64,000 bases of DNA from Tenrec ecaudatus (GCF_050624435.1 NC_134535.1:125413731-125477730), one strand, 5' to 3'. Shown: positions 1 to 11,700, counted from the stretch's first letter. Made by a program: numbers and translations. The notes: generated by a model not told the origin, from the sequence alone.

Positions 1-287
1 TATAGAATTTTTATGAACTTTTAGAAGCCCCCTTGTAGATCTAGCCTGCTTGGGAAAGCCAAGGTATAAGTGCTGTCATTTTCTGCATTCTTCCCTTGAT
101 CACTACCAGCTTCATCCCTGCCTCATCTCTTATTTACTATTTTTAATATTCAAGATAATACTTACTAGCTCTGTCCTTTGTTCTAAGTGATCGCTCTCAT
201 TTGATGAGCTTGTTCTTTATCCAAGTCAGTCATTCTAATTCGGTCACAATTTGCTGGACCTACTTTCATTCATTTATTTACTAACTC

Positions 288-890
288 GATTGTAGTTGAG
301 GTGAACGTTTACAGAGAAAATTGGCTTTCCAATCAACTACGCATACATATTTTGTTTTGTGACTTTGCTTGCAAGTGATTATACTCCCCACAATGGAACA
401 GCACTCTTTCCACTTCCCTCCTATCTTTACCATTTTCCTTTATCCCTCTTTCCTTTCCCTTCCTGTATTCTGAGAGTTATCCCAGGCAAATGCTTCCCTT
501 TATGTCATATGCTTAATTGTTCTAAGGAGTATTACTTTACTGGTGTTATTGTTTCGAATTGGGCCACAGGGGTGAGGTCCAGACTTGAAGAGTGTCTCAA
601 AACTGTATTGTCTCAGAGGTTCCACAAGTCTTTATCCGACCAGTAAGCCTGTGTCATTTTTATTTTTAGTTATGGCTTTATTTTCTTCACACTTCTTTGC
701 CCCAGACAGGGTAAGGCCAATAGTTGCACCTTAGTTGGCCACTCACAAGCCTTTTGGACCCTATTCACTACTCATCAAAGTAGGATGTAGAGCAAGCATT
801 GTCTTTGTAGACTATGCTATTCCAGTTGACCTTGATGTTGAGACCAACTTTTAAATCATGATTTCTTTTTAAAATCCTTTTGACTTTAAA
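288..890 (-). mobile_element. L1 3'-UTR fragment, older afrotherian type
   Basis: Antisense L1 3'-UTR remnant. Landmarks: AGGTGAACGTTTACAGAGAAAA at the left, GTGTTATTGTTTCGAATTGGG in the middle, and CACTACTCATCAAAGTAGGA then ACTATGCTATTCCAGTTGACC at the right. The same landmarks recur at 35850-36640, so the two copies define one family, distinct from the higher-copy L1 3' end elsewhere in the window. An open frame at 359-646 is incidental. Confidence 0.55.
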
Positions 891-904
891 TCACATACAC
901 ATAC

Positions 905-1102
905 TCAAACTCTCTGCCTTCGAGTTAATGCTGACTCATAGTGACTCTATAGGACAGGCTAGAACTGTCTTTGTGTACTAAGACCATAACTCTTTATGGG
1001 AGTAGAAAACACTGTCATTTTCTCTTAGAGCAGAGGGTGGTTTCAAACTGCTCACCTTGCCAATCTGAGCCCAACTTATAACCATGATGTCATCAGGGTC
1101 CT
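905..1102 (-). mobile_element. AfroSINE
   Basis: Antisense tRNA-derived SINE: GACTCATAGTGACTCTATAGGACAG at the left, the TATGGGAGTAGAAAA spacer, and a tRNA-like box near AAACTGCTCACCTTGCC, ending CATCAGGGTCC. This is the fullest statement of the AfroSINE pattern used for the later copies. AfroSINEs are known only from Afrotheria. Confidence 0.8.
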
Positions 1103-1507
1103 TTACACATACCATACACATTATACACACACACATACATACATGCTTGTATATTTAAATGTAAACCTGTCATTAAATGCAACTTGGACAACTTAAACCT
1201 TTGGTAATTCAGGAACTAAAGACAAAGCATCTAACTAAAAAATACTTTTTTTAGATTAACATTGGGATTTATTTGCATAACTTATGTTAAGATGATAGAA
1301 AATAAAGCTAGAAAATGTGTAAATTGGATATCTAAATTTGAGGGGATAAAGACATGAAGTGGTTGGCTTACAAACTTTCATAGGTGGGGAACTTATTCAC
1401 AGGATTATGGAATTAAGATGTAGGTGTTACTTAATTGCAATTGTGAGGCTAAAGAATGATGTACAGGTGATAAGTTGACAAGGGGTGGATTGAGTTAGTT
1501 AGTTTAT
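1103..1507. other. Unique intergenic DNA
   Basis: About 400 bases with a short CA-rich patch (1126-1150) and otherwise AT-rich sequence. I see no coding, RNA or repeat signal. Confidence 0.5.
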
Positions 1508-2005
1508 TGTGCCAACCTGGCCAATAAACACATATGGGGTTAACTGAAGGGTGGAGGGATAAATGGCTCAGTGAGCCTCTCTTTTCTAGTTCTCAGGTCT
1601 CTTGCTTTGTGATGGTTGGACCAGGGTGCAGTTGCCTAGCAGTTCCCTGCTTCAACTGACAAGGCTTACTTCCTGCAAGATATTCCAGAGGAGAAGCCAC
1701 ATGGACCTACCCCGATGCAGCCCTGGATGCTGGAGCAGCCGTGTGGAGACCCCTGCCAACGCTGAGATGTTTACACACTCACTAACTTGGCTCTCCTCCT
1801 GCAGTTGGTATCATTGCATCTGTTTTGTGAGATGGAAGAGGACTTTGTGGATTGGTGTCGGGCATATGGGTTATTGTTGGACTTGTGGGCTTGGGCAGCA
1901 CTGGGTTGGGATGTTTTCTTGATGAGCACTTAATCTTTATATAAAACTCTCTCTTATACATAAGTTTTTGTGGATTTGTTTCTCTAAAGTACCCAGACTA
2001 ACACA
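1508..2005. mobile_element. Unclassified ~500-bp interspersed repeat with TG...CA ends
   Basis: Runs from TGTGCCAACCTGG to CCAGACTAACACA. Its ends form an imperfect inverted repeat (9 of 13 positions), and it has TATATAAAAC at about 1939, giving an LTR-like or non-autonomous look. I recall similar units in other mammals but cannot name the family. No clear target duplication was found. An open frame at 1602-1922 shows no known domain. Confidence 0.4.
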
Positions 2006-2399
2006 ATGTGTCGCTACAAAAGTACTTTTGAACATACAGGGAAATTCCACTATTTGGGAGGGTATCTGGGATAACTTCTAACATAATGATAACTTCAGTT
2101 TAAATATTTTTCTTTCACTGGGCCACATATTTACTCATATAATTATTTAAAATAGGGCATCTGATAGCATTGAACTAAAATATTTTGAAATCTTAAGTAG
2201 AATATCAAGAACAGAGTTAAATAAATAAATAAATAAATATTCAACTCAACTCATGGCAACCATTTGTATAACAAAACTTTTTAAAGTAAGTGAAATGAAA
2301 AAGGGAAACAAAAAGCTCTTTAACTATTGTTATAAATTAAAAATAATAGTAATAAGCCAAAGATTCTAAACATAATGCTTATCACACGAGAAACTAGAA
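2006..2399. other. AT-rich intergenic DNA
   Basis: AT-rich sequence with a short AAAT run at 2220-2240. Nothing else is recognisable. Confidence 0.5.
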
Positions 2400-2650
2400 T
2401 TATATAAAAATAGTTTTATTAGTATATAGTTCACATATCATACAATTTAAGGATTCAATTGTATTAAGAAGAGTTGTACAATCAATTTCAGATCATTTTC
2501 TTCTTTCTCGTATTCATTGCTATTAGCTCCCCATTTCCCCCAACCTGTGGATTCATATCTCTTGGATTTCAAACACAGAAAACCACGTAAGTCAACAAGA
2601 AACAAACAAAAAAACCTATCCAACAGCAAGGACAAAACAAAACAGAGTGA
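2400..2650 (-). mobile_element. Old L1 3'-end fragment
   Basis: The string TTTTATTAGTATATAGTTCACAT, then GTTGTACAATCAATTTCAG and CCCCATTTCCCCCAACC, resembles the common mammalian L1 3' end read in reverse. Similar remnants occur at 22130-22300 and 41600-41800. The assignment is tentative. Confidence 0.4.
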
Positions 2651-2765
2651 GTAGAATTTTGACTCTAGAGTTAACTATAAAACTCAAATTTGATTGCAGA
2701 CTGAAAAGGCGTGTTGTTATGATGAAAGTAACTTGAATAGTCTTTAAAGTACAGAATAACAGGGT

Positions 2766-3590
2766 CCTTTTCTTTTTTTTTTATTTTAAGATAAATAATT
2801 TTATTCAGGGCTCTTACAGCTCTTATAATAATCTATATATCAATTCTAACAAGCATATTTGTACATATGTTGCCATCATCATTTTCTTTTTTTTTTTCTT
2901 CATTTACATTTTATTAGGGACTCCAACAACTCTTACCACAATCCATACATATACATACATCAATTGTACAAAGCACACCCATACACTCCCTGTCCCAATC
3001 ACTCTCAAGGCATTTGCTCTTCACCTAAGCCCCTTGCATCAGATCCTCCTTTTTTCCCCCCCTCCCTCCCTTTTCCCCCCTCCCTCATATGCCCTTGGTA
3101 ATTTATACCTCGTTATTTTGTCATATCTTGCCCTATTCGGGGTCTCCCTTCCCCCCTTCTCTGCTGTCCCTCTCCCAGGGAAGAGGTCACATGTGGCTCC
3201 TTGTAATCAGTTCCCCCTTTCCAACCCACTCACCCTCCACTCTCCCAGCATCGTCCCTCACCTCCTTGGTCCTGGAGGTATCAAAAACGATACGATTATG
3301 GGGCCTATTAAGAAAGGTAAAAGGTTATAATGCAGTATACCTCTTCTCTAAGCAACCTTACCCTTGATCCTTTCCCACCAGGCCTGCCACTCCCCCTTCT
3401 CTACCATTTGGGGTCCCATGTTTTTCCCTTGTCCCTGGGTTTGTTAACACCACTTCCTTACCCTCCTACCCCCCCACCCCAAGTCCCCCCGGAACTGTCG
3501 GTCCCATTGTTTTTCTTTTTAAATAAATAATTGTATCGGGGGTGCTAACAGCTCTTATAGCAATCCATATGTCAATAGCATGATTCTTGT
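2766..3590 (-). mobile_element. Composite L1 3'-UTR insertion with internal filler
   Basis: Antisense copy of the window's main L1 3'-UTR family. It starts with a ~110-bp partial L1 3' end (2780-2880), then a T-run, then a second complete 3' end beginning CATTTTATTAGGGACTCC near 2908. At 3281 the L1 sequence breaks off and 55 foreign bases follow to 3335. L1 sequence then resumes about 1 kb further into the UTR (TATACCTCTTCTC). A third short 3' end begins near 3515. The several overlapping open frames here are repeat by-products. Confidence 0.7.
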
Positions 3591-4655
3591 TTCTCTCTTC
3601 CTCTTCTGTATCAGTTCAACCTAACGAATCTAGAAGTTAAACTTCAAGTTCATGGGAATTTTATTAACGTCTCTAAAAAGCTTTTTAAAAAGAGAAGGAG
3701 AGCAGTGGCTGGATGAAGAACTCCACAGATGTCTCTGGATGATCCCATAGGTGCTATATAGGCATGCTTTTTCACGATAGAGGGCTGAAGTCCAGAGACT
3801 GATACTCATATAATGACTTTGATTTTCTCCAAGTTGCTCTTTCTCCCCATATTTGTTTGGTGGTAGGTTAAAGGAGGATTATCTTTCCTCTCAGTAACAT
3901 CTAAATTGTTACAAGTTGAACTTGTTGAAATTTATTGCAAAATGCATATCACTCCTCTTCCTGAAAACATGGCGTTTTCATCCAGTCACATTTTGACCAT
4001 CTGTTTTAGGAAATTACAGTAACCAGTTAAGAAAGATATGAGAACTTGACATCAACAGCATGTCTGCTTGAACAATTGAGAAGAGGCTAGAAATTCTTTA
4101 GAAAGGGGTATCATTAAAAAAGAAGAACGGGAAGTAGCTCTTTTTTTGTGTGTGTGCCCTGATTGCAGTGTAATTGTTTCTGGAATCAGTCAGAGTACTG
4201 ATGGTTACACAATGATGGGGAAGTTCTGAGTGGGTGGACTAGAGAAACACTGTAGTTGGCTTTTGCTCTGATCCCTTTTCTCACCTAGTTTACCTCCCCT
4301 GGCTGTTATCAATGCTGGAGAAATGTGATACAAATGATTAAATAAGAATCCAATGATCTCCACCCTTGCCTGGACCCATAGTTCCATCATCCAACTCACT
4401 TTCCTACAATCTAGACTATGCCACGCATTCCTCTTTCTCAGAGGAGCAGGAAATCAAAGTCACTTCACTAAAGCTTTCTCACCAAATCGCTATTGGCTTC
4501 TACATCATAAATTCAAAACATTATTTTCAGACCTCTTCTTACTTGACATATGTCAATATCTTGTGGTGTGTACTTAAAAGTGATGCTGACTAACTTAAGG
4601 TCAAATGAAGGGCTTTAAAAAAAGGCTAAATAAGATTGAATATCTGCTTGATCGA
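3591..4655. other. Unique intergenic DNA
   Basis: About 1.06 kb with no feature I can support. It is AT-rich, without clear repeat termini or conserved coding frames. Confidence 0.5.
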
Positions 4656-5025
4656 TACCATGAGGGTAAGGGGGAAGGTGGGGGTGGGTGGGGAGAAGGG
4701 GGAGAAAAGGGGAACTGATGGCAATGGTCGATGTACAACTTCGCCACCACTCCCCCCCAACCGCCCCCCAGGAGTCAAAAAATATAAACATGGGTGAAGA
4801 GAGACAGCAGACAGTGTAAAATATGAAAATAAAAATAATTTATAAATTGTCAAGGTTCGTGAGGGTGGGAGGGTTCAAGCAGAAAGAAAATGTTTTGAAA
4901 ATGATAATGGCAACATATGTACAAATGTGCTTGATATAACTGATATATGGATTGATATAAGAACTGTAAGAGCCCCCAATGAAATGATTTATTAAAAACA
5001 AAAAAAAACAACAACGAAAAAAATG
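4656..5025 (+). mobile_element. L1 3'-UTR end, sense orientation
   Basis: The landmarks ATAATTTATAAATTGTCAAGG, GAAAATGTTTTGAAAATGAT and AGAGCCCCCAATGAAATGATTT, followed by an A-rich tail at about 5000, mark a truncated L1 3' end. The poly(A) signal is the variant AATGAA. The copy is diverged, so it is one of the older members. Confidence 0.65.
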
Positions 5026-5882
5026 AAAATGTGCTTGGGATGTTTAGAAATTTTTAAGTACAGAGAAATTATTTACCATCAAAATGGGAGTAACATAGGC
5101 TATGACATAGAATTCCCATGTTAGGCAGTGTTAGTCACAGCAATTGTTGGGATAAAAGGGGTAATATACAGTTTCTGGCTGGTGGTAAAATATTGCTTCT
5201 GCATTATTATTTACTGAAAGGCAGGAGCCCAGTCTTGAAGCACTCCTTGACTAGGAGAAGTCATGATGATTGGAAGTGAAGCATAAGTAGGTCATTCAGA
5301 ACAAGTTACTGAAATTTAATGTTTGTCCATGACTTGAAAATGCAGAAGTTCAATTGCTAGAATGGGGAAAGAAACAAATAAGCACACCAGATTATGGAGG
5401 AATCAAAGTCGATTCTTATTTAATAAATATCCTTAACAAACCATATGCAATAAGTGTGTATCATATCAGGGGCTTCAAAATTTTGTGAACAAATGTTATT
5501 CATTTGATTCCATTTTTCTGTGACGTTTTTGAAGCTCCCTCATTATGCCAGTATACTCACTCTGTATGTTCAATATAAATATGGTAACTGTAAAGGTGGA
5601 ACTAAAATATGTATCTTATACACTAGAATATTAAAGGGAAGCACATTAGTGATCTAGGGAAAGGACAAGATTGAATCATGAGGAAACAGCATGCATGTCA
5701 CATCTGACCTCTTCCATGTCCGAAGGATGATTGCCACAAGGCAGAGGTCAGATACGTGTCCTCCCTCTATTCCTTTTTCACAGTCACAGAAGCAAAGTGG
5801 TATGGGAGGGATGCATGGTGTCAGAGTAGATGAATAAGGAATGGAGTATCATTTATTAATTCTGTATGCCATTGCAATGACT
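5026..5882. other. Unique intergenic DNA
   Basis: No gene, RNA or repeat was recognised. Its right end abuts the 55-nt segment that is duplicated at 3281-3335. Confidence 0.5.
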
Positions 5883-5937
5883 TCAAAAACGATACGATTA
5901 TGGGGCCTATTAAGAAAGGTAAAAGGTTATAATGCAG
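5883..5937 (+). repeat. Source copy of a 55-nt duplicated segment
   Basis: These 55 bases are identical, 55 of 55 and in the same orientation, to 3281-3335. There they interrupt an L1 3' UTR; here they sit in otherwise non-repeated sequence, so this is probably the template. The segment ends ATGCAG followed by GTGAGA, which looks like a 5' splice site but may be chance. Confidence 0.85.
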
Positions 5938-6702
5938 GTGAGAAATGTTCAGGATACACTTGTTTAGTCAGGACAGTTTATTCTCTGCTGTGACCAAAGG
6001 CAGCCTCTCCCTGGCCCTCAACCTCTTGGCCTACCTTCTGCCCCATTTAGGCAAGGTTACAAAGCTCTTTTATGGTTGCCAATAAATTCCCAAAGGGCAC
6101 ACCATTCCACTATAAGCCTCAACTTGAAGGTACTCATCTCAAGCTTCATTGGTCAGCAAATCAAGCTTTTCCAATTAAGAGTCCAAGGCATCCCAATCCA
6201 CAAGCACGCCTCCTGCCCGACACTCATCTTTACTTGTTCTGTGGATTTGGAAGTCCACTTCTCTGTCTCCTGCTCTGGCTTCTGGTTATGCTGCTATTAT
6301 CCCCCAGCCATTTCTTTGGTATCAACGCTGTCTCCTAGATTAAGGAGGTTCAGCAGGGATCACAGTCCAAAAATGCCCCTCCTGCTTCTGCAATTAGTGA
6401 TAATCACTATTAACGCTGTTAACAATCCTTCATACCTGAATCATATAACCCAATAGGTATCTTCCACCACCACCTTATCCAGACCCATCCGGATAGCAAA
6501 GGTCTTTTGGTGGAAGTAACAAATGCTATGGCTAGAAGAGCCCTGTTAAATATCTCACTGCATTGAAAGTTAATAAAAGACAGGAGAATAGGGAGTCAGA
6601 AGTCACTGTGCTCTAAGGCCTTAGAAGAGGGAACTACCAGCTTTGAGGGTTGTCATAGACTGCGTTCTCAGGAGAAGCAAAACCAATGAAGATTACATAA
6701 CA
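5938..6702. other. Unclassified sequence, possibly repeat-derived
   Basis: Contains TTTATTCTCTGCTGTGACC and GGCAGCCTCTCCCTGGCCC, which resemble a dispersed afrotherian repeat I half remember, read in reverse. There is an inverted AATAAA-like TTTATT near 5970. Open frames at 6072-6338 and 6076-6456 overlap in different frames and have no domain. I cannot name the element. Confidence 0.3.
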
Positions 6703-7180
6703 TGTTATTGCTGCTAGGTGCCCTTGGAAGTCAGTTCTGGTCCACAGTGACTGCAAAAGCAGAATGAAAGACTGTTCAGTCCTGGACCATCTCTACCGTT
6801 GTTGCTATGTTTGAGCCCATTGCTGCATGACTGTTCCAATTCATCTAACTTGAAATCAGGGTCTTCCTTATTTTACAGACCCTTTAAATTATCCACCATG
6901 ATGTCCTTCTCTAGGGTCTCTCCTGATAGCGTAGCTTATGTACGAGATGAAGTCTACCCACCATGAACATGCTGACTGTACTTCTTCCAAGATAGGTTTG
7001 CATTCCTTTGTTTTTCCTGCAAGTCCATGCTACTTTAAATACTCTTCACTAAAAATGCATGAATTCTTCTGCAGCTTCTTTATTCATTGCTCAATTTTCA
7101 TATGCATATGAGGTGACTGAAAATACCCTGGCATGGGACAGGCACACTTAGTCCTCAAAGTAACATTCTCTCTCTTTAAC

Positions 7181-7330
7181 ACTTTTTTTTAAATGTTTTA
7201 TTATTACAACTCTTATCACAATCCATACATACATCAATTGTGTAAAGCACATCTGTACATTCACTGCCCTCATCATTTTCAAAGCATTTGCTCTCCACTT
7301 AAACCCTTTGCATCAGGTCCTCTTTTTTTT
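7181..7330 (-). mobile_element. Short L1 3' end inserted in the RTE
   Basis: 150 bp: ATGTTTTATTATTACAACTC through GCATCAGGTCCTC, the last bases of the L1 3' UTR in reverse. The RTE sequence resumes directly after it. The flanks TTTAACACTTT and TTTAAACTTT look like an imperfect target-site duplication. Confidence 0.7.
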
Positions 7331-7610
7331 AATTTAAACTTTAAAGAGATCTTGTGCAGCAGGTTTGCCCAATGCAATACATCATTTGATTTCTTGCCTA
7401 TTGTGTCCATAAATATTGATTGTGGATCCAAGCAAAATGACATTCTTGATAAATTCAATCATTTTTTTCCATTGTGAAGTTTATTTTTTCTTTACACTGA
7501 GTTGAAATCTAAACTGAAGGCTACAGTCCCTGATCTTCATCAGCTTGTGCTGTAGGTCCTGACTTTTAGCAAAGAAGCTTGTGTCAACTGCATATAAAAA
7601 GTTGTTAGCA

Positions 7611-8530
7611 GATGGACATTGGGCCTTTAATAAAGTACTCCCTCAGTGCAAGAACAGTTTGTTCTATTAAACTGGCATTCCACAGTGTTCACCTTCCCAA
7701 CATGATCGCTGAAGACAAAGTGTGTACATAAGAAAATGTGGTGAAGAAAGCTGATGGTGCCCGGCTATGGAAAGATACAGTGTCTGGGGTCTTAAAGGCT
7801 TGAAGGTAAACAAGTGGCCATTTAGCTGAGAAGCAACAAAGCCCGCATGGAAGAAGCACACCACCTTGTGTGTTTATCAGGGATCAGATATCAGGCATCA
7901 TAGAACAAAAAATCATATCATTGTGAATGAGGGGGAGTGCGGAGTGGAGCTCCAAAGCCCATCTGTAGGCAACTGGACTTTGCCTTACAGAAGGGTCACC
8001 GGGAGGAGATGAACCAGTCAGGTTGTAGTGTAGCAACAATGAAACACAACTCTCCTCTAGTTCTTAAATGCTTCCTCTCCACGAGGACCTTACAAACCCA
8101 GCTAGACAAGAGGATGCACACTGGTACAGATAGGAACTGGAAACACAGGGCATCCAGGACAGATGATCCATTCAGGACCAGTGGTGAGAGGGGCAATACT
8201 CGGAGGGTGGAGCAAAGGTGGGGTAGAAATCAAGAACCGATTACAAGCATCTACATATAAGCTCCTCCCTGGGGGACAGAAAACAGAAAAGTGGGTGAAG
8301 GAAGACATTGCACAGTGTAAGACATGACATAATAATAATAATTTATAAATTATCTAGGGTTCATGAAGGAGGAGAAAAATGAGGAGCTGATACCAAGTGC
8401 TCCAGTAGAAAGCAAATGTTTTGAGAATGATGATGGCAACAAATGTACAAATGTGCTGGACTCAATGGATGGATGGATGGATTGTGATGAGTTGTATGAG
8501 CCCCCAATAAAATGATTTTTAAAAAAACAT
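7611..8530 (+). mobile_element. L1 3' UTR, sense copy inserted in the RTE
   Basis: The most complete sense copy of the main L1 3'-UTR family here. It runs from TTCCACAGTGTTCACC through AAAGCTGATGGTGCCCGG, GGGGTCTTAAAGGCTTGAAGG and GGGGGACAGAAAACAGAAAAG to AGCCCCCAATAAAATG, with AATAAA at 8506-8511 and an A-tail. It splits the RTE between GTTGTTAGCAG and TTTTAATGAG. Open frames at 7937-8260, 7996-8196 and 8102-8308 are UTR by-products. Confidence 0.75.
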
Positions 8531-10585
8531 TTTAATGAGACTTTCCCCAGTATTGATGCAGTGTTCTTCCTTATATTGTCTAGTTTCTCAGATTATTTAC
8601 TCAGCATACAGATTGAATAATGATGATGAAATGATACAACCCAGATATACAACCCTTTCTGATTTTAAGCCATGAAGCATTCTGTTGTTCTGTTAAGTGT
8701 TTGTTTATCTCTTGGTCTATCTATAGGTGTCTCATCAGCATAATAAAGTATTCTGGAATTTCCATTTATTTTCAGTGCTATCCATAGGTTTTATGATCTG
8801 CATGGTCTAATGACTTTGCCTAGTCAATAAAACAGAAGTAAATGTCTTTCTTATATTCTCTGCTATCAGCTGACACTGACTCGAAGGCACTAGTGATGTC
8901 CCTCTTGCCACATTATCTTCTGAATCCTGCTTGAATTTTTGGCAGCTCCTAGTCAATGTATTTCTGCAACCGCTTTTTAATTATCTTCAGCAAAAAAAGT
9001 ACTTGCATATAATATTAAGGATATTCCTCTGTAATTTCTGCATTCTGTTGGGTCACCTTTCTTTGGAATAAGCACGAATATGGATGTCTTCCTGATGGTT
9101 GGTCATGTAAATGTCTTCTAAATGTCTTGGCACAAACAAGTTAATGCTACGAGTGCTTCATCAGTTTGTTGAAACATTTCAATTGGTATTTTGCAAATTC
9201 CTGGAGGCGTGTTTTTTACTAAATGCCTTCCTTGGAGTTTGGACTATTGGTTCAGGACTATTGGTTCTTGCTTCATGTGATCCCTCCTGAAATGGCTAAA
9301 TGTCTACCAATGCTTTATGGTACATTGATTGTTTATTCCTTTCAGCTTCTTTTGTTGCTTCCTGCATCGGTATTTTGCTTATGAATCCTTTAATATTGCA
9401 AGTCAAGGCTTCAATTTTACTTTAATTATTTCAGCTTCTATGCTAAGCATGTTCCTGTTTTTTGGCTTTCTAATTCCAGGTCTTGGCACCTTTCATTATA
9501 CTATTTTGTCTTCTCAAGCTGTACTATGCATTTTTTGGTTCGGCTCTTTTACTTCCTCATTTCTCCTGTTTGCTTCAGCGTCTCTACATCCAGGAGTAAG
9601 TTTTGTAGACTTTTCTGACATTCACTTTATTCTTTTCTTTTTTCTGGGCTTTGTAATTACTTCTGCTTTCTGCCTGCAAGATGTTCTTGACGTCATCTTA
9701 CAGTTTGTCAGTCCTTCTGTCATTAGTGTTTAATGAGTCAAATCTGATCTTGAGATGGTCTTAAAATTCAGCTGGGATATACACAAAATTTTATTTTAGT
9801 TCCCATGGAGTTGTTAGAAATTTCTTTAGCTTCAACCTGAACTTACATATGAGCAACTGATTATCTGTTCCCTGCTCTTATTTAGGCTAGTGATATTGAG
9901 CTTCTTCATCATAACTTTTCACATATATAGTCAATCTGATTGTTATGCATGCCCTCTGATGAAGTTTGTGTTATAGTTGCTATTTTTTATTGAATAAAAT
10001 ATATTTTCAATGAAGAAGTCATTGCCCTTAAAAATTGTATCATCTGATTTCCAGTTTCATATCTGTCACCAAGGCCATCTTTACCAACCACTCTTCCTTT
10101 CTCTTTGTTTCTAGTGTTTGCATGCCAGTGATTATCAATGTGTCTTGGCTGTGTGTTTGATCAATTTCAGATTGAAGAAGTTGATAGAATTCTTCAATTT
10201 CTTCACTAGTGATTGATGCAAAAATTTAAATAATAGTTGTATTAACTGGACTTCTTTGTAGGCATATATATATTAGGCTATCATGGCTAGCATTGTACTT
10301 CAAGACAGAAATATACTTTTTGATGATGAGTGACATTATTCCTAAATTTGTCATAATAAACCATCATTATCTTATTGACAGTAGCTAATGCCTGTCCATT
10401 TCATTCCCCCAATTCCCAGGGCATGGATGTCTGTGCTTTCCATTTCATTTTTGATAGTTTTTCCTAGATCCATACGTCATGCTTTCCACATTCCAACTAG
10501 TAATGGATGTTTACATCTGATTATTTTCATTTTGATTCCAGCACCATAGCCAAATGAAAATATATATAAAATTATATTAAGAAAT

Positions 10586-10864
10586 TGGCATACACAGTTG
10601 TCGGAGCCGACGAGTTGCATGTCATGCCTATGTGCTAGATGTTAGGCTGGAGGTGTCTCCTGGCTCGAACAGCTGTTGGGGCTGATGAATCCAAGGTTGT
10701 CAAGTCAGGTGACAGGTTCTGGAGGAAAAGTTAGTGAATCCAAGATTGATAGGTAACATGGCAGGCTGTTGAGGACTCTCAGGATCAGCAGGTAAAATGG
10801 CCAACCATTCCTCAAGCCCAAAGATTAGAAGTCAGAGGATGAGACAAATGTCAGATCCAGACCT
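10586..10864. other. Unclassified insert between two RTE copies
   Basis: Contains TGTCGGAGCCGACGAG, then phrases repeated with variation: GATGAATCCAAGGTTGTCAAGTCAGG, GTGAATCCAAGATTGATAGG and CAGGATCAGCAGGTAAAATGG. Its GC content and style differ from the flanking RTE. It may be part of an afrotherian repeat I cannot name. Confidence 0.35.
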
Positions 10865-11700
10865 GCCAATAATTATCAATGCATCTTTATGGCATGGTTG
10901 ATCCATTTTTGACTGAAATGATTGGTAGAATTCTTCAATTTTCAATCATTAGTTTCTCCATGGGACAAAGAGTGGGCTACCTACTCCCATAAACAGTTAC
11001 ATTCTTGTAGACCCACAGGAGGCTGTTATTCGTCAGCATTGTCTCCATGGTAGTGAGTTTTGAGCTTTGATGCTTGATGCATAAATTTGAATAATAATTT
11101 TATTGATTGTATTTGAAGGAAGATAGATGTAATCCGGCCATGATTAGCATTGTATTTCAAGATAGACATTGAAATTTCCTTTTTTTTTTACAATGAATAT
11201 AATTCCATTTCTCTTAATTGTATCATTCCCAACATAGTAAGCCATATGATTTTCTAATTCGAAGGCCAGTCAATTCCAGCTCACCGATGCCTAGGACATA
11301 GATTTTTATGCATCCCATTTCATTTTTGGTGACCTATAATTTTCCTGGTTTTATACTCTGTACATTCCAGGTTCTGATTATGAATTGGTGTTTGCAGTTG
11401 TTTTTTCTAATTTTGAATTGTGCCTCATCAGCAAATGAAAATTCAAAAGAATTCACTGCCCAAGGCCTTACGCTATTCACATTGCCATGATCGACTACTT
11501 TGAGACTGCAGCTCTTCCTCAGCCATATTTGGTGTGACTTCTGACCCGAGGGACCCACATGTTGTCATTGTCTGTGACAATGTTATGTCTCCATTCATTA
11601 GGCCTTCAGTATCTGACAATGTTTGATTGTTTACATAAGATTTTTCTGCAGCTACTTCCTCCAAAGTGGACAACCAATTCCTTCTTCATGCTGTGTTCTT
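10865..11700 (-). mobile_element. Second RTE copy, endonuclease (5') part
   Basis: Repeats sequence already seen near 10120, so this is a separate copy. In reverse it encodes IIRTWNVQSIKPGKL, the start of the RTE/BovB AP-endonuclease domain, ahead of the polyprotein remainder. It reaches the RTE 5' region near 11660 and is cut by the next L1. Confidence 0.75.

Larger units (their letters stand above)
6703..10585 (-). mobile_element. BovB-like RTE LINE, interrupted by two L1 insertions
   Basis: Long antisense RTE copy. Its 3' end is at the left (GTTATTGCTGCTAGGTGCCCTTGG, the reverse of the CACCTAACAAC tail). The reverse-transcriptase part follows at 7331-7610 and 8535-9730, and the endonuclease part at 9730-10585 (GATCAATTTCAGATTGAAGAA, CATTTCATTTTTGATAG). 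An antisense L1 fragment (7181-7330) and a sense L1 3' end (7611-8530) are inserted in it. The frame is broken by many stops. The 134-codon hydrophobic open frame at 9329-9733 lies on the opposite strand of the RTE coding region and is not a gene. Confidence 0.75.

Noticed and set aside
5938..6700. Endogenous retrovirus
   Set aside because: There is a vague LTR-like look but no primer binding site, gag/pol motifs or paired repeats.
9329..9733. 134-codon hydrophobic open frame resembling a membrane protein
   Set aside because: It lies opposite the coding strand of an RTE LINE; its hydrophobic look is the complement of a Lys/Glu-rich retroelement frame.
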